Counted from the stretch's first letter, positions 14,311-24,751 are shown. The stretch is 64,000 bases of DNA from Candidatus Thermodiscus eudorianus (GCA_015521085.1 WAOW01000004.1:208100-272099), one strand, 5' to 3'. Made by a program: numbers and translations. Notes: generated by a model from the sequence alone, not told the origin.

Positions 14311-16026
14311 CTAGAACGCCTCTAGCAGGTCGCTGGCCTCGTCGGCCTTCTCCATGTGCTCCCTCCACTTGTCTACTAGCGGGTAGTCGCTTCCACGCGG
14401 CTTCTCGTCGGGCGGGCAGAGGTCTACCTTGACTATCGCCGGTAGCTTGGCCATCTTCCCTAGGACTACCGCCTCTCCGGGGTTGAGTGTTGGCAGTAGG
14501 CTTGCTATGTCGTCGCTCATCTCCTCGCTGGCCCTCTGCACGTACCTTATGTCCTCGGGCTCGACCATCCTCAGGACTATCTTGTTATTGGTCTGGCTCA
14601 GCACGTTGGGGTCAACGTTCTTGGGCCTCTGACTGACGAGCACCAGGCCGACCCCGAACTTCCTGCCCTCCCTGGCTATCCTAGCCGCCCAGTACTTTGA
14701 GAGGGTCGAGTCGTCCCTGGGCACGAGTATGTGGGCCTCCTCGATCACCGTTATGACAGGGTAGGGGAGCCCCTCCCCGGAGCCCCCGAGCTTCCTCTCC
14801 GAGAGTATCCTCCTGAGGTAGTGGCTCACGACCGCGTCAGCAGCCTCCTCGTCGAGGCTAGACAAGTCGAACACGGTCAACGCGCAGGGAGGCATCACGC
14901 GGGCCAGGCTAGTGTACATCGTGGCGTCAAGCACCTCAGAATACCTGTCCTCCAGGTCCTCCAGCCTCGCTATAGCCCCCTCCAGCCCGTCCTCCTTGAC
15001 GTGGCGCGGCGGGTGGAGCTGCTTCTCCACAACCACCTCCGCGGCAATCGAGGCCAGGGTCTGGGGCATGTACCTGGAGAACCAGCCGGTATATTGGGTC
15101 TTCAAGTTGTGCTCAGAGGATACCAGCCCCTGCTGGCCCATAGACTTCAGGGCCCTCTCCCTCATGCCCTTGTCGCGTAGGGCCTCCAAGAGCATCCTGG
15201 CGAGCTCCGTTATCCTGTCATAGGGCTGGGTGGTCTTAGCCATCACCTTATAGTAAGTGGCTATGGCGAGCTTCCAAGCCCACTTCAGGTACCTCCTCTG
15301 GTTCGTGGCCGACTCGGCCACGTCGGCGAGCTTGTAGAGCTCCTCTATGCTTATCATGGTCGGGTTGAGCCTGGGCTTGTGGACCACGACCCGCGCATCC
15401 CTCAGGTTCAAGTCGGTATACTCCCCGTGCATGTCGAAGACCACCATGGAGCCGCAGAGCCCGCCGACAATCCTCTTAGCCAGTATACACACAGTGTTGC
15501 TCTTACCGCCCCCCGTCACGGCCAGTATAGCCAGGTGCCTGCTCAGGGCGTTGGCGTCGATATGGTACGCGACCCCGCTATTATTGACCAGGTGCCCCAG
15601 CCTAATCCAGCCCTCCCCACTGGGAGAGAATATCTCCGACAGGTCCCCCGGGTCGGCCCTAGCCACCAGGGAGCCCGGAGCTATAGGGGTCTTTGGCGAT
15701 ACAACCCTCTTCCTCGCCACCAGGGGCTCCAGGAGGGCGAGCCACCTGATACTACCCCTACTATAGACGTCCTCCCAGTTGGCGTTCACAGTCCACTCCG
15801 ATATGTGGTGTACAGCCACGGGGTCCGTGACGGTTGGAGGAAGCATCCTGTGTCCGCTCCAGACGTTCTCGACTATGCCGAGCACACAGCCCTCGGGCCC
15901 GCGCCCCACGACATACTCTCCAGCCCTAACGAGGCCTCCCGCCCTATCGAATATGACCAGGCTCTTGACAGGCGACGACTCGCCCACGATCCAACCAATA
16001 CTCTCGCCGAGGCACTCTCCAGCCAT
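14311..16026 (-). CDS. herA: HerA bipolar DNA helicase/translocase
   Basis: HerA is a hexameric FtsK/HerA-type ATPase that works with NurA in DNA end resection. Visible are the N-terminal HAS-barrel region, Walker A LAVTGGGKSNT, Walker B-like MVVFDMHGEY, a second acidic motif VITVIEEAHILVP and the sensor LVSQRPKNVDP. I chose the ATG at 16026 because GGAGGG at about 16035-16040 lies 8 bases before it, just after the nurA stop, giving 571 residues. A TTG at 16074 would add 16 residues and overlap nurA by 35 bases. Order in the operon is ZNRD2-like, nurA, herA, pyrF. Confidence 0.95.
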   Translation of the reverse strand: MAGECLGESIGWIVGESSPVKSLVIFDRAGGLVRAGEYVVGRGPEGCVLGIVENVWSGHRMLPPTVTDPVAVHHISEWTVNANWEDVYSRGSIRWLALLEPLVARKRVVSPKTPIAPGSLVARADPGDLSEIFSPSGEGWIRLGHLVNNSGVAYHIDANALSRHLAILAVTGGGKSNTVCILAKRIVGGLCGSMVVFDMHGEYTDLNLRDARVVVHKPRLNPTMISIEELYKLADVAESATNQRRYLKWAWKLAIATYYKVMAKTTQPYDRITELARMLLEALRDKGMRERALKSMGQQGLVSSEHNLKTQYTGWFSRYMPQTLASIAAEVVVEKQLHPPRHVKEDGLEGAIARLEDLEDRYSEVLDATMYTSLARVMPPCALTVFDLSSLDEEAADAVVSHYLRRILSERKLGGSGEGLPYPVITVIEEAHILVPRDDSTLSKYWAARIAREGRKFGVGLVLVSQRPKNVDPNVLSQTNNKIVLRMVEPEDIRYVQRASEEMSDDIASLLPTLNPGEAVVLGKMAKLPAIVKVDLCPPDEKPRGSDYPLVDKWREHMEKADEASDLLEAF

Positions 16027-16039
16027 AACCCATACCCTC

Positions 16040-17371
16040 CTAGTATCTAAGCTTGCTCCGAGCCATCGGTTCAAGCTCCAAGCCGACCCCCCGGGCCACG
16101 GCCAGGGCCTCCTCCGGGAGTATGCGCGCGTGGTAATGGGCCATTATGAGGGATAGGGGGTAGCCGTCTACTAGGGGCGTCGAGACGGCCCTAGCCAGGG
16201 CCTCCTCCACGAGCCTGTAAACGTCGTCCATCGTCTCTGGGGGGTCCCTCATGTCGAAGAGCAGGTTGGCCAGCATGAAGGGCCTCCCCCGGGCCAGCCT
16301 GACATAGAACTCCACGGCCCCAAGCCTCTTGACGTAGAAGTCGTAGAGGCCCAGCTCCCTGGGATAGAACCTGGGCTCACCGTCGCCGGCCTCCACGGGG
16401 CATATGGGCCTCGCCCCCTCAAGCCGGCCCCCCCTCTTGAGCCTGGTTATCTCATAGGCCCCGCATAACACGCCGCCCTCCCAGGCTATGTATCCTGGAT
16501 CCGGGTTGCCCCGGTGCAGGATCCTCAGGTAGTATAGGTCGCTGTGCTTCTCGCCGCAGAGCCTGGTGCTGGTGCTGGTCTTCGAGAGGAATAGCGGCAT
16601 CCCGCCCCCGGCCCAGGCCGATTCTATGGCCCTCATGTAGAGGTATAGCTTCTCGACGACCTCAAGCGTGGTTATCCACTTACTCCTCCTCAAGTCACCC
16701 TCGGCGAGCCTCTTGGCGGCGAGCTCCATCACCAGCCCCGGGACCATGGGCCTAGCGGGAGCCCTGGCTATGAACTCGCGCACGCAGTCGTCTCTCCCAT
16801 TACACTGCAGGTGGGATAGGGAGTCGAGCCCGTAGCCACTGTTATAGTAGTTCCAGAGGATGTCCCTGGCCAGGGGCAGGTCCCTCCCTATATCGGGCTT
16901 CTCCTCGTCCCCGAAGGAGACGGCGCCCGGGCTCCACCACCTGATCGCGTTCCTAATACTGCCGTCGAAGTATACTATGCCCGCCTCCCGGGCGAGGTCC
17001 CGTCCCCCCGGTATGCCGTCTCCCACGAGGCTGGCCGCCTCCAGCACCTCTCGGTATATGGTGACCCTGTAGTCGGGGTGGTGGGGTGGTATGAGGATCC
17101 CCATCCACGCGTCCCCCTGCCCGTAGCCGGCCTCGTGTATGTAGGCCCAGGCTTTGACAACGTAGAAGGTGTAGTCGTTGTGGACCCCCACATAGTTCCC
17201 CCCATCGACGGCCGCGTGCCCCTCGACGGGCTTTGGAGGGGGTAGGGGGCGTAGCTCCTGGCCCTTCGGGCAGAGGTCCTTTAGGCTAGCGTACTCCCGC
17301 TTCTCGTCGAGTATACCGGCTATGAGGTTCCTGGCCATGCGTATCCTGCCGGCGGTGTAGCGGTCTATCAA
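16040..17371 (-). CDS. nurA: NurA 5'-3' nuclease
   Basis: NurA (443 residues) is the nuclease partner of HerA. The N-terminal AVDGGNYVG carries the first metal-binding Asp. A second acidic site is YFDGSIRN, and the C-terminal VDGYPLSLIMAHYHA matches the conserved end of the NurA fold. It acts on DNA ends made during double-strand break repair. TTG start at 17371 preceded by GAGGG. The gene lies 59 bases after a zinc-protein gene and directly before herA, the standard archaeal pairing. Confidence 0.93.
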   Translation of the reverse strand: MIDRYTAGRIRMARNLIAGILDEKREYASLKDLCPKGQELRPLPPPKPVEGHAAVDGGNYVGVHNDYTFYVVKAWAYIHEAGYGQGDAWMGILIPPHHPDYRVTIYREVLEAASLVGDGIPGGRDLAREAGIVYFDGSIRNAIRWWSPGAVSFGDEEKPDIGRDLPLARDILWNYYNSGYGLDSLSHLQCNGRDDCVREFIARAPARPMVPGLVMELAAKRLAEGDLRRSKWITTLEVVEKLYLYMRAIESAWAGGGMPLFLSKTSTSTRLCGEKHSDLYYLRILHRGNPDPGYIAWEGGVLCGAYEITRLKRGGRLEGARPICPVEAGDGEPRFYPRELGLYDFYVKRLGAVEFYVRLARGRPFMLANLLFDMRDPPETMDDVYRLVEEALARAVSTPLVDGYPLSLIMAHYHARILPEEALAVARGVGLELEPMARSKLRY

Positions 17372-17430
17372 GTTATGTGGCCCTCCTGAGGGGTCTGGCT
17401 AGTATATGCTATGTGCAGGGTAGTACCTAA

Positions 17431-17850
17431 TTAACCTCTGGAACCGCCCTTCTCCTTCTCCCCCTTGGCTCTGCCCTGCTCTGTTTGCGCTTGCATGAGC
17501 CTCCTCCTATCCCTTATCTCCCTGATCCTCTCCCCGGCCTCGATTATCCTCATCCACTCCAGTATCTCGCCTGGGCTCCCATCCTCCATGAGCGTCTGCA
17601 CCTTCCGGGCGGCGTAGTGCTCGACCTCTCTAACTATACTGTCTACCTCGACCTCCCTGGCCTCCTCGTCGCTCCGAACCATGATAATGCGCCCGTGGAC
17701 AGGGCATACTACCTCCCCGCTACGCAGCCTGAACAATGGGAGGCCGCATATGGGGCAGGTCTCCGATAGCATGACGGCGCCCTGCATCATCAGCTGGGCC
17801 ATCTTCTTTACCACGTCCCTGTCACGGTAGAGGTCCTTCTTGCCCGCCAT
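17431..17850 (-). CDS. ZNRD2/SSSCA1-like zinc protein (139 aa)
   Basis: An N-terminal helix (VVKKMAQLMMQGAVML) leads into a zinc ribbon with CPICGLPLF, then VVCPVHG, giving three Cys and one His. A helical region and a basic, Glu-rich tail follow. This matches the Sjogren syndrome autoantigen 1 family, common in archaea but of unknown role. It heads the nurA-herA-pyrF operon. ATG start. An RNA- or DNA-related role is plausible from context but not shown. Confidence 0.8.
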   Translation of the reverse strand: MAGKKDLYRDRDVVKKMAQLMMQGAVMLSETCPICGLPLFRLRSGEVVCPVHGRIIMVRSDEEAREVEVDSIVREVEHYAARKVQTLMEDGSPGEILEWMRIIEAGERIREIRDRRRLMQAQTEQGRAKGEKEKGGSRG

Positions 17851-17943
17851 TGACGTCGACCTCCTCCCTCCAGGGGTAGCCTGTGGGCTTGTAGTTGTTA
17901 AAGAATAAGGGGGCCGGCGTGGGAGCCTGTCTAGGGGGATTGA

Positions 17944-18732
17944 ATGAGGGGCCCGCTACTGCCCCAGGAGTATGTGGCTAGGAGGATACTGCCCCTGTTA
18001 AGGGGAGCCGTTGCATCATGCCTCTACGCTAGGGGCGTGAGCCAGCATAGGATATCGAGGCTCCTGGGCGTGAGCCAGCCCATGATCCACAAGTACCTGA
18101 AGCACGGGCTCGACCGTTACCTCGACATGCTCGCTGGCGAGGGGATCGCGAGGGGGACCCTCAAGCTACACCTAGACATACTATGCAACAGGGTTACAAG
18201 GGGCGATAGCGGGGAGATCGCGTTAACCGCCAACATGCTGGCCCTGCAGTCGAACTACTGCAGGGGGAATAGGCTGTGCGAGGCGACCCTCAAGACGGGC
18301 GAGCCACCGGAGATACGCCTCTACTACGAGGTCCTTGAGAGGCTCCTAGACCTCCCCATTAGGGACTCGATCCCCGAGGTCGGGTCTAACCTGGCCTACG
18401 CACCCAGAGGCTCCGAGTCGGTAGAAGATGTGGTTGGGCTGGATGGGAGGATAGTAAAGGCAGCCACGGGAGTCATAGTAGCCGGCTCGCCGATCAAGGG
18501 AGGCTCCAAGCATACGGGTAGGGTCGCGTTGAAGTACTCCAGGTATTGGGGGAGCGACGCGTGGGCCACTGTGCTTAGGTACACGCCTAGGGCGGCCAGG
18601 ATCGCTGAGGCCCGGGGGGACGTGGCCTTCGAGGTCGAGCTGGGCGAAGGGGTCGAGCCCGTCATATATATCGTGTCGAGGGACCCCCTAACCCTGATAG
18701 AAGTGGTCCGGGACCTGGTGGGATCCGGGTAG
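17944..18732 (+). CDS. HTH-ThiN transcription regulator (ThiR-like)
   Basis: Residues about 1-75 form a helix-turn-helix (GVSQHRISRLLGVSQPMIHKY) with a basic recognition helix. Residues about 135-262 match the ThiN domain (SIPEVGSNLAYA, GSKHTGRVALKYS), which binds thiamine phosphate. In archaea this fusion represses thiamine genes when thiamine phosphates are present. There is no thi gene beside it here, so its targets probably lie outside the window. ATG start at 17944. It is divergent from the nurA-herA operon with a 93-base gap. Confidence 0.85.
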   Translation: MRGPLLPQEYVARRILPLLRGAVASCLYARGVSQHRISRLLGVSQPMIHKYLKHGLDRYLDMLAGEGIARGTLKLHLDILCNRVTRGDSGEIALTANMLALQSNYCRGNRLCEATLKTGEPPEIRLYYEVLERLLDLPIRDSIPEVGSNLAYAPRGSESVEDVVGLDGRIVKAATGVIVAGSPIKGGSKHTGRVALKYSRYWGSDAWATVLRYTPRAARIAEARGDVAFEVELGEGVEPVIYIVSRDPLTLIEVVRDLVGSG

Positions 18733-18886
18733 CGATATAACCTGCTGCGGCTCGTCCTGGCTGGGTGGCGATGAGCGGACCAGCCCCCTCGACCCCGGGA
18801 GGGCCTTCCCCCCGAGGGGATGGAGTGACACGAGCGTGGCGAGCCTTTCTATCGCCTTCGGGTTATTTGTTTTAATCGGCTGCCTG

Positions 18887-18996
18887 TTATATTTATAATA
18901 TTAATTATTAGACTATATTTAAGGGATATATATTCAGCATATACGGTTAACGCCTCTATAAACTTATATATGTCGATAGCACTCTGTGATATAACC
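18887..18996 (+). promoter_or_regulatory. Very A/T-rich promoter region of the giant protease gene
   Basis: The 295-base gap before 19028 has no gene. A dense A/T block at 18887-18934 and further TATA-like runs at 18961-18972 and 18987-18996 (TGATATAACC) are seen. The last lies about 32-41 bases before the TTG start, the right place for a core promoter. The upstream run may hold activator sites for strong or regulated expression. Confidence 0.5.
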
Positions 18997-19027
18997 GAAT
19001 ACAAATCATAAGTTATGGGTGTAAATC

Positions 19028-22000
19028 TTGAATAAAAAACCCCTCAAGGCAATCCTCGCACTCCTACTAATAGGCATGTTCATAATACCAGCAGGATCCG
19101 CATTAGCCAACACAAGCACAGGAGGACAAGTCAAAGCCACAGCAAGCCTGCCAGAAGACCTAAAAGGCATTCTATCAAAATACGGAATCAACCTACCCGA
19201 CGAGGCTGTAAAGGTCCTATCGGGAGGCGACAGCGTGAAAATCAACAATAGAGGAGTATACCTTAACAGGCACTACATAGGACAGGACAAAGAGCTACAG
19301 CCAATCCGCACGCCTGATCTAACCGCTAGGGCTCCAGAGACCTATAGGGCGAAAATACTCCTGCCGACAGGAGACACTGCAATTGTAAACTACAACGAGA
19401 AGGACGGGTTTACCGTCAACATCAAGGGAGACCACAGGATAGCCAGGGAATACTACCTAGCCTCGCTGCCAAACCACGTATACCTGATCCCAGCCGGGAT
19501 CGACATGAAGAAACTCGACATTAACTTATTCGACATAAAGTACCTAGCCGAGAACGACTACGGCCAAGAGATCCCAGTGATACTAAAGTACAAGGCCCCA
19601 GGCAACGACCCAGACACTATAAAGGCGATGGGCGACGCGATAGCCAACACCCTAAGATCGATGGGAATAGAGGTGAGACACGTCTACAAGCTCATCCCAG
19701 CAATAAGCCTAACCCTAAACAAGGACAACGCAGCAGACTTCCTAAAATGGGCCGAGAGTAATCCCAGCGTAGAGAAAATCTACCTAGACGCCAAGGTAAA
19801 GGTAAACCTCAACGATAGCGTGCCACTAATCGGAGCCCCAGAGGCGTGGAACCTAGGCTTCAATGGCTCCGGGGTAAACATAGCGATACTAGACACCGGG
19901 GTCGACTGGACCCACCCTATGCTAGACGACTTCGACAACGACCCCACGACGAATGACACGAAGGTCATAGTCAAGAAGAGCTTCGTCGAGTACCCAAGCT
20001 CCGAGGCCAACGACCCAATGGACTACATCGGCCACGGAACCCACGTGGCGTCGACAGCGGCTGGCACTATATGGAACGCGACGGTACCCGACTCTGGCGG
20101 GATAAGGACTCTGATCAACGCAACCTACGACACCCCTGTATACTCAAATCTAACACTATACTTAGAGGATCTAGAGGAGAACGACGAGATATACTATGTT
20201 TATGAGTTCGTAGTCGTTGGAAGCAGCGACGGGCGACTATACAACTACACTGGAGAGTCAAACCACGTGATCGGATCCGCCCTAAACAGCACCTTCGCAT
20301 ACGATGCCGACGGAGACAACCAGACAGACCTCTTCAAGCACATCTACATATGGGCGTTCTCAAGCGATGACGACACGCTAGCGGCACTGCTAACAGGGTT
20401 TAACACGAACACAGGCAAGAACGACGTCCTAGTGGGCTATGATCACCTCGGCCCAGGCGTGGCCCCAGGGGCATACATATGGGCCGTAAAGGTCCTCAAC
20501 AAATACGGCTGGGGCTATACCTCATGGATCATAAACGGCATAGAATTCGCCGCCCTAGGACCAGACGGCACTCCAAACACCGGCGACGAGGCCGATATAA
20601 TCAGCATGAGCCTCGGCGCCGATATACCAAGCGACGGCACAGACCCGCTAAGCTTAGCAGTAGACTACGCATCAAGCCTAGGAGTAACCGTTGTAGTAGC
20701 CGCTGGCAACGCCGGGCCAGGATACGGGACAGTCGGAATACCAGCATCTGCCAGATCAGCCATAACTGTGGGAGCGGTAGACAAAAGCCTAACGCTAGCC
20801 TGGTTCAGTAGCCAGGGCCCGACCCTCGATATGAGGATTAAGCCCACCGTGGTAGCCCCTGGCGTCAATATACTCGCTGCACTACCCGGTAACAGCTGCG
20901 CTGCACTATCCGGTACTAGTATGGCTACTCCGCACGTCTCAGGGAGCGCGGCACTACTAATACAAGCCTACAAACAGAAATACAACATGACGCCAACGCC
21001 ACAACAAGTCAAAGACCTACTAGCATTGACTGCCATGGATCTAGGATATGATGTATTCCACCAGGGCCTGGGGCTCGTGCAGGTCCCAGACGCTATAAAC
21101 GCGTCACTCATAGTAGACCCCGTGACGAGCAACTACATTGGAACGCCCGGAGACCTTGTCAACATGACCTTCACGATAACAAACCTGGCATCGGCCAGCA
21201 AGAACCTCACCGTAACAGTGCTCGTAGAGGACTTCTTGGCCTCTACAGTAGTGGCTTCAACCAGCAGCCAGTTAATGCTCGGTCCGCTGAACTCGACCCC
21301 GTACAACGTGTTATTGAACACTACTGGATTCAGCAAGGGCCTCTACATCCTATACCTAACTGTACACGATGATACAGAAAACAAGACGTACCGGGCTCTA
21401 GCCTCCATAGCGCTATTGAACAAGGTGGTAGTCAACCTGTACTACGATGACGGGTCTCCTGGCAGCTACGAGGAGGTAATCCTCTTCAAAGACAGCTATA
21501 CCAGCCCGGTTGAAGCGTCGCTATTCCTCGGGCTAAGGCTCTCAAACGAGAACGGCACCCTAGTGCTATACCTGCCAGACGGCTTGTTCCACCTCATATG
21601 GATACCCTGGGATACATACGAGCCAACATACGTCGTGGCTGATGTTAGCGTGAGCAACGATACTGTAGTGGACATGTATGAGAACTCCACGATGCCGTTA
21701 ACCTTCGACGCCGGCTTCACGGCCAAGTACCTGGAGGACTTCTACCTCATAGGGAAGAGCGACATAACTATCGGAAACTATACGGGCTCCATCAGCATAG
21801 GCCACCTAGGCTATCTAGACGAGACGACCAGCCCGCCCGTAGTCTACGTGACGCCAACCCAGCTTGAGAGCGTGTGGAGGGTCAAGTACGTACCCGGCAA
21901 CGAAGATGCTGCGTCTGCGAGCACGTTCTACGATATAATAACGCCGCTAGACCAGACCCTCACCCCAATAACAATACAGCCAGACTATAACACGACCGCC

Positions 22001-24751
22001 TCAAGAATAACCGCCTATGGAACAGACGGTGGAGCATACAATGAAACCTACACCAGCCAACACGGATTCAAGCGTGGAACACTGATGTGGGGCTTCTCAA
22101 TGGCATTCCTACTACCCATCACCTCTCCGTTAGAGAGGCTTGAGGTGTTGACAGGAAACGCATATTATATAGGGATGTATGACATCGACGATATAGGTCT
22201 ATGGTTCGTCGACGACGACATGAAGTTCTACGCGGCTGGTGAAAACGCGTTCTGGGGCTATGGCCTGCTACCACTACAGGCTCCACACGTCAAGTTGATT
22301 CCAGGCTATGCCGGCTTCGACTACATCTATACCGAGCTTGGCATGGACTCTCTAGGAAACCAGATCTGGTTCGACTATGGATACGTAGAGATCTACTTCA
22401 ACATGACGCCACTCTACATGGGAGCAGCTGGCGACTTCATCTACATGGCCATCCCAGCGACGCCCGGGACATTAACAATCTACGTCGAAGACGCCTTCAT
22501 ATACCCATACCTGTCATACTATACCTACGGCCTGGCGCGATACACGGCAACCGGCTCCTCGCTCGAAGGATTCAACGGGTTCCACATACTATTTGACCGA
22601 TACATGCTAAATGGCACCATAGAGGCTGACGAGTACAACCAGGTAACTGGCAGGCTATACGTGCCTGGCACATACAGTAACATAACAGGATTATCCATGA
22701 GCATAGCTGACTCCGACCTCAACACAGCAAACGCGAACCTAACCGAAGTAGAGCCTGGAGTATACAGGTTCACCGTAGCTATACCGTCCGGCTTCATCCT
22801 CGGCCCGGTAAGCATCTATCTAAACGTGACCACGGCCAACTTCACAGAGACCAGATGGTTCGGCACACTAGACGCCTTCGCCGTAAAAGGAATCCCCATA
22901 TATACTGTCGGGCCGGAGGGTAGCGGGGCAGACTTCACCAGTATAGCAGACGCAGTCGAGGCGGTGCCTCCAGGATCCATAATAATGGTCTACCCTGGAA
23001 CATATTATGAGCCAGTGATAGGCATAACCAAGCCCTTGACCATCAAGGCCATGGACCCGAGCAACCCACCGGTAGTGAACGGCGTGGTGCCATTCCTAGT
23101 ATCTAAGACCGGCAAGGTAGGCCTCTACAACATGATAATCAACGCCAACTCTATAGGAGTACTATCCTACGAGGGCATGGTAGACCTAGAGAACGTCACC
23201 ATAAACTCGGGATCAGTCGGCCTATTAGCCTCCAAGTCAAGCATAGAAGCCAACAACCTCGGCATAACAGGGACCGCGAGCGACGCGATAGGCCTATACC
23301 AGTCTAATGCAACCATCAAGAACGCCCTAGTCACGGGTGCAGGTGGAGCAGGGCTATACGCATACAAGAGCACCGTAGACGTCATGGACTCAAGCTTCAC
23401 CAGCGGAATGTGGGGTGTAATGCTCCAGGCATCGAATGCGATGCTCAAAGGCGTACTACTGGCTGGCAACACCAATGAGGGACTAGTGGCCCTGGAGGAC
23501 TCCCAGGTAGAGGTCTACGACTCCACGGCCACGGGCAACAACATAGGCGTGTTCGCGAGAGACCAGTCCAACATGCTGGTAGAGGATACCAGCATCACCG
23601 GAAACGCCTTCGCCGGGATAGCTACAAGCGAGGAAGCAACGCTAAACGGAGTAGAAGTATTCGTGTCCGACACTCTGAATGGAGCCATACTCTACAACGG
23701 GCCAAGCTCCACATCGTTCTCACTACTCCTACACAACTCGACAATATCCAACTGCATCTTCGGCGTAGTCACAACCAGGCAGTCGCAGGCAATGCTCGAC
23801 AACGTCACCATACAGAACTCCACGACGCTAGCGATACTAGCAATAGAATCCTCAAGCGTGCTAGCAGCCAACAGCGTGATAAACGGTAGCGACTGGGCCG
23901 GCGCGGCAGCCTACGGGAACGCCTCCATAATAGTGGAGGACTCGTATATAACAGGGACCGCGTGGGAGGCGCTACTAGCCTTCGACAACTCGGCTGTAGA
24001 AGTCAGCAGCTCGGAGATCCACAACACCGGGAGAGGAGGCGGAGTCCTCGGCAACGCGCTGCTCTCGGTAGAGGCTACTAAGATAATGAACACACTCTAC
24101 GAGGGCATAATAACATCTGGTAACGGCAGGCTGGTGATCTACGACTCCCTGATAGACGGGTCTGGCACGCTAGGCATACTCTCATTCGACACGAGCACCG
24201 TGACGGCCAGGAACGTGACTATAGCCAACCCAGGATGGGCTGGCATAGGACTATTCCACAACTCACAGGGCACCATACAGAACGTTGCAGTACTCAGTAG
24301 CCTGGCGAACGGTATAATCCTGCTAGACAATGCCAGTGCCACGATAACCAACTCCACCCTGGCAGGCAACTCCTGGGGCATAATGGTCTGGGGCACGAGC
24401 ACCGCCACGATACACTACACGCTCATAGAGAACAACACGTGGGACGGGCTAGCCGTCTTCGAGCGAGCCAGTGTAACCATAACCAACAGCACCATAGTAT
24501 GGAACGCCTACGGCATATCAGCTTATGGCAACGCTACGGTAGTTGCCCACTACGACTCCATCTACGGTAACGTCTACATAGGTGCACACGCCGAGGAGTC
24601 CTCTTACATAAACGCTACCGAGAGCTGGTGGGGAGACCCGTCAGGCCCGAACGCGCCTGGAGTCAACCCGGGAAGCGGTGACCTGGTGACCGGGAACGTG
24701 GACTTCACCCCGTGGCTGGCCTCGCCTCCACAAGCGCCAAACCCAATATAA
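19028..24751 (+). CDS. Giant secreted subtilisin-like protease with beta-helix domain (1907 aa)
   Basis: A signal peptide (about 1-27) is followed by a propeptide (about 28-260). The S8 peptidase domain has Asp289 in ILDTGVDW, His336 in GHGTH and Ser631 in GTSMATPH. An insertion of more than 100 residues lies between the His and the oxyanion region, as in pyrolysin-type enzymes. Large beta-sandwich regions follow. From about residue 1300 comes a right-handed beta-helix (GADFTSIADAVEAVPPGS, then many short repeats). There is no C-terminal membrane helix, so it needs another protein or the S-layer to stay on the cell. The next gene encodes a small anchored protein, a good candidate. TTG start with GGGTG upstream. 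It probably digests proteins or matures the surface layer. Confidence 0.9.
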   Translation: MNKKPLKAILALLLIGMFIIPAGSALANTSTGGQVKATASLPEDLKGILSKYGINLPDEAVKVLSGGDSVKINNRGVYLNRHYIGQDKELQPIRTPDLTARAPETYRAKILLPTGDTAIVNYNEKDGFTVNIKGDHRIAREYYLASLPNHVYLIPAGIDMKKLDINLFDIKYLAENDYGQEIPVILKYKAPGNDPDTIKAMGDAIANTLRSMGIEVRHVYKLIPAISLTLNKDNAADFLKWAESNPSVEKIYLDAKVKVNLNDSVPLIGAPEAWNLGFNGSGVNIAILDTGVDWTHPMLDDFDNDPTTNDTKVIVKKSFVEYPSSEANDPMDYIGHGTHVASTAAGTIWNATVPDSGGIRTLINATYDTPVYSNLTLYLEDLEENDEIYYVYEFVVVGSSDGRLYNYTGESNHVIGSALNSTFAYDADGDNQTDLFKHIYIWAFSSDDDTLAALLTGFNTNTGKNDVLVGYDHLGPGVAPGAYIWAVKVLNKYGWGYTSWIINGIEFAALGPDGTPNTGDEADIISMSLGADIPSDGTDPLSLAVDYASSLGVTVVVAAGNAGPGYGTVGIPASARSAITVGAVDKSLTLAWFSSQGPTLDMRIKPTVVAPGVNILAALPGNSCAALSGTSMATPHVSGSAALLIQAYKQKYNMTPTPQQVKDLLALTAMDLGYDVFHQGLGLVQVPDAINASLIVDPVTSNYIGTPGDLVNMTFTITNLASASKNLTVTVLVEDFLASTVVASTSSQLMLGPLNSTPYNVLLNTTGFSKGLYILYLTVHDDTENKTYRALASIALLNKVVVNLYYDDGSPGSYEEVILFKDSYTSPVEASLFLGLRLSNENGTLVLYLPDGLFHLIWIPWDTYEPTYVVADVSVSNDTVVDMYENSTMPLTFDAGFTAKYLEDFYLIGKSDITIGNYTGSISIGHLGYLDETTSPPVVYVTPTQLESVWRVKYVPGNEDAASASTFYDIITPLDQTLTPITIQPDYNTTASRITAYGTDGGAYNETYTSQHGFKRGTLMWGFSMAFLLPITSPLERLEVLTGNAYYIGMYDIDDIGLWFVDDDMKFYAAGENAFWGYGLLPLQAPHVKLIPGYAGFDYIYTELGMDSLGNQIWFDYGYVEIYFNMTPLYMGAAGDFIYMAIPATPGTLTIYVEDAFIYPYLSYYTYGLARYTATGSSLEGFNGFHILFDRYMLNGTIEADEYNQVTGRLYVPGTYSNITGLSMSIADSDLNTANANLTEVEPGVYRFTVAIPSGFILGPVSIYLNVTTANFTETRWFGTLDAFAVKGIPIYTVGPEGSGADFTSIADAVEAVPPGSIIMVYPGTYYEPVIGITKPLTIKAMDPSNPPVVNGVVPFLVSKTGKVGLYNMIINANSIGVLSYEGMVDLENVTINSGSVGLLASKSSIEANNLGITGTASDAIGLYQSNATIKNALVTGAGGAGLYAYKSTVDVMDSSFTSGMWGVMLQASNAMLKGVLLAGNTNEGLVALEDSQVEVYDSTATGNNIGVFARDQSNMLVEDTSITGNAFAGIATSEEATLNGVEVFVSDTLNGAILYNGPSSTSFSLLLHNSTISNCIFGVVTTRQSQAMLDNVTIQNSTTLAILAIESSSVLAANSVINGSDWAGAAAYGNASIIVEDSYITGTAWEALLAFDNSAVEVSSSEIHNTGRGGGVLGNALLSVEATKIMNTLYEGIITSGNGRLVIYDSLIDGSGTLGILSFDTSTVTARNVTIANPGWAGIGLFHNSQGTIQNVAVLSSLANGIILLDNASATITNSTLAGNSWGIMVWGTSTATIHYTLIENNTWDGLAVFERASVTITNSTIVWNAYGISAYGNATVVAHYDSIYGNVYIGAHAEESSYINATESWWGDPSGPNAPGVNPGSGDLVTGNVDFTPWLASPPQAPNPI

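Noticed and set aside
18880..19000. A/T-rich block considered as a replication origin
   Set aside because: No Cdc6/Orc gene nearby and no visible origin-recognition-box repeats; a strong promoter region explains it.
23000..24700. Short-period repeats considered as a CRISPR-like or satellite array
   Set aside because: The repeats are degenerate at DNA level, keep an open frame and encode a beta-helix; there are no regular identical repeats with spacers anywhere in the window.
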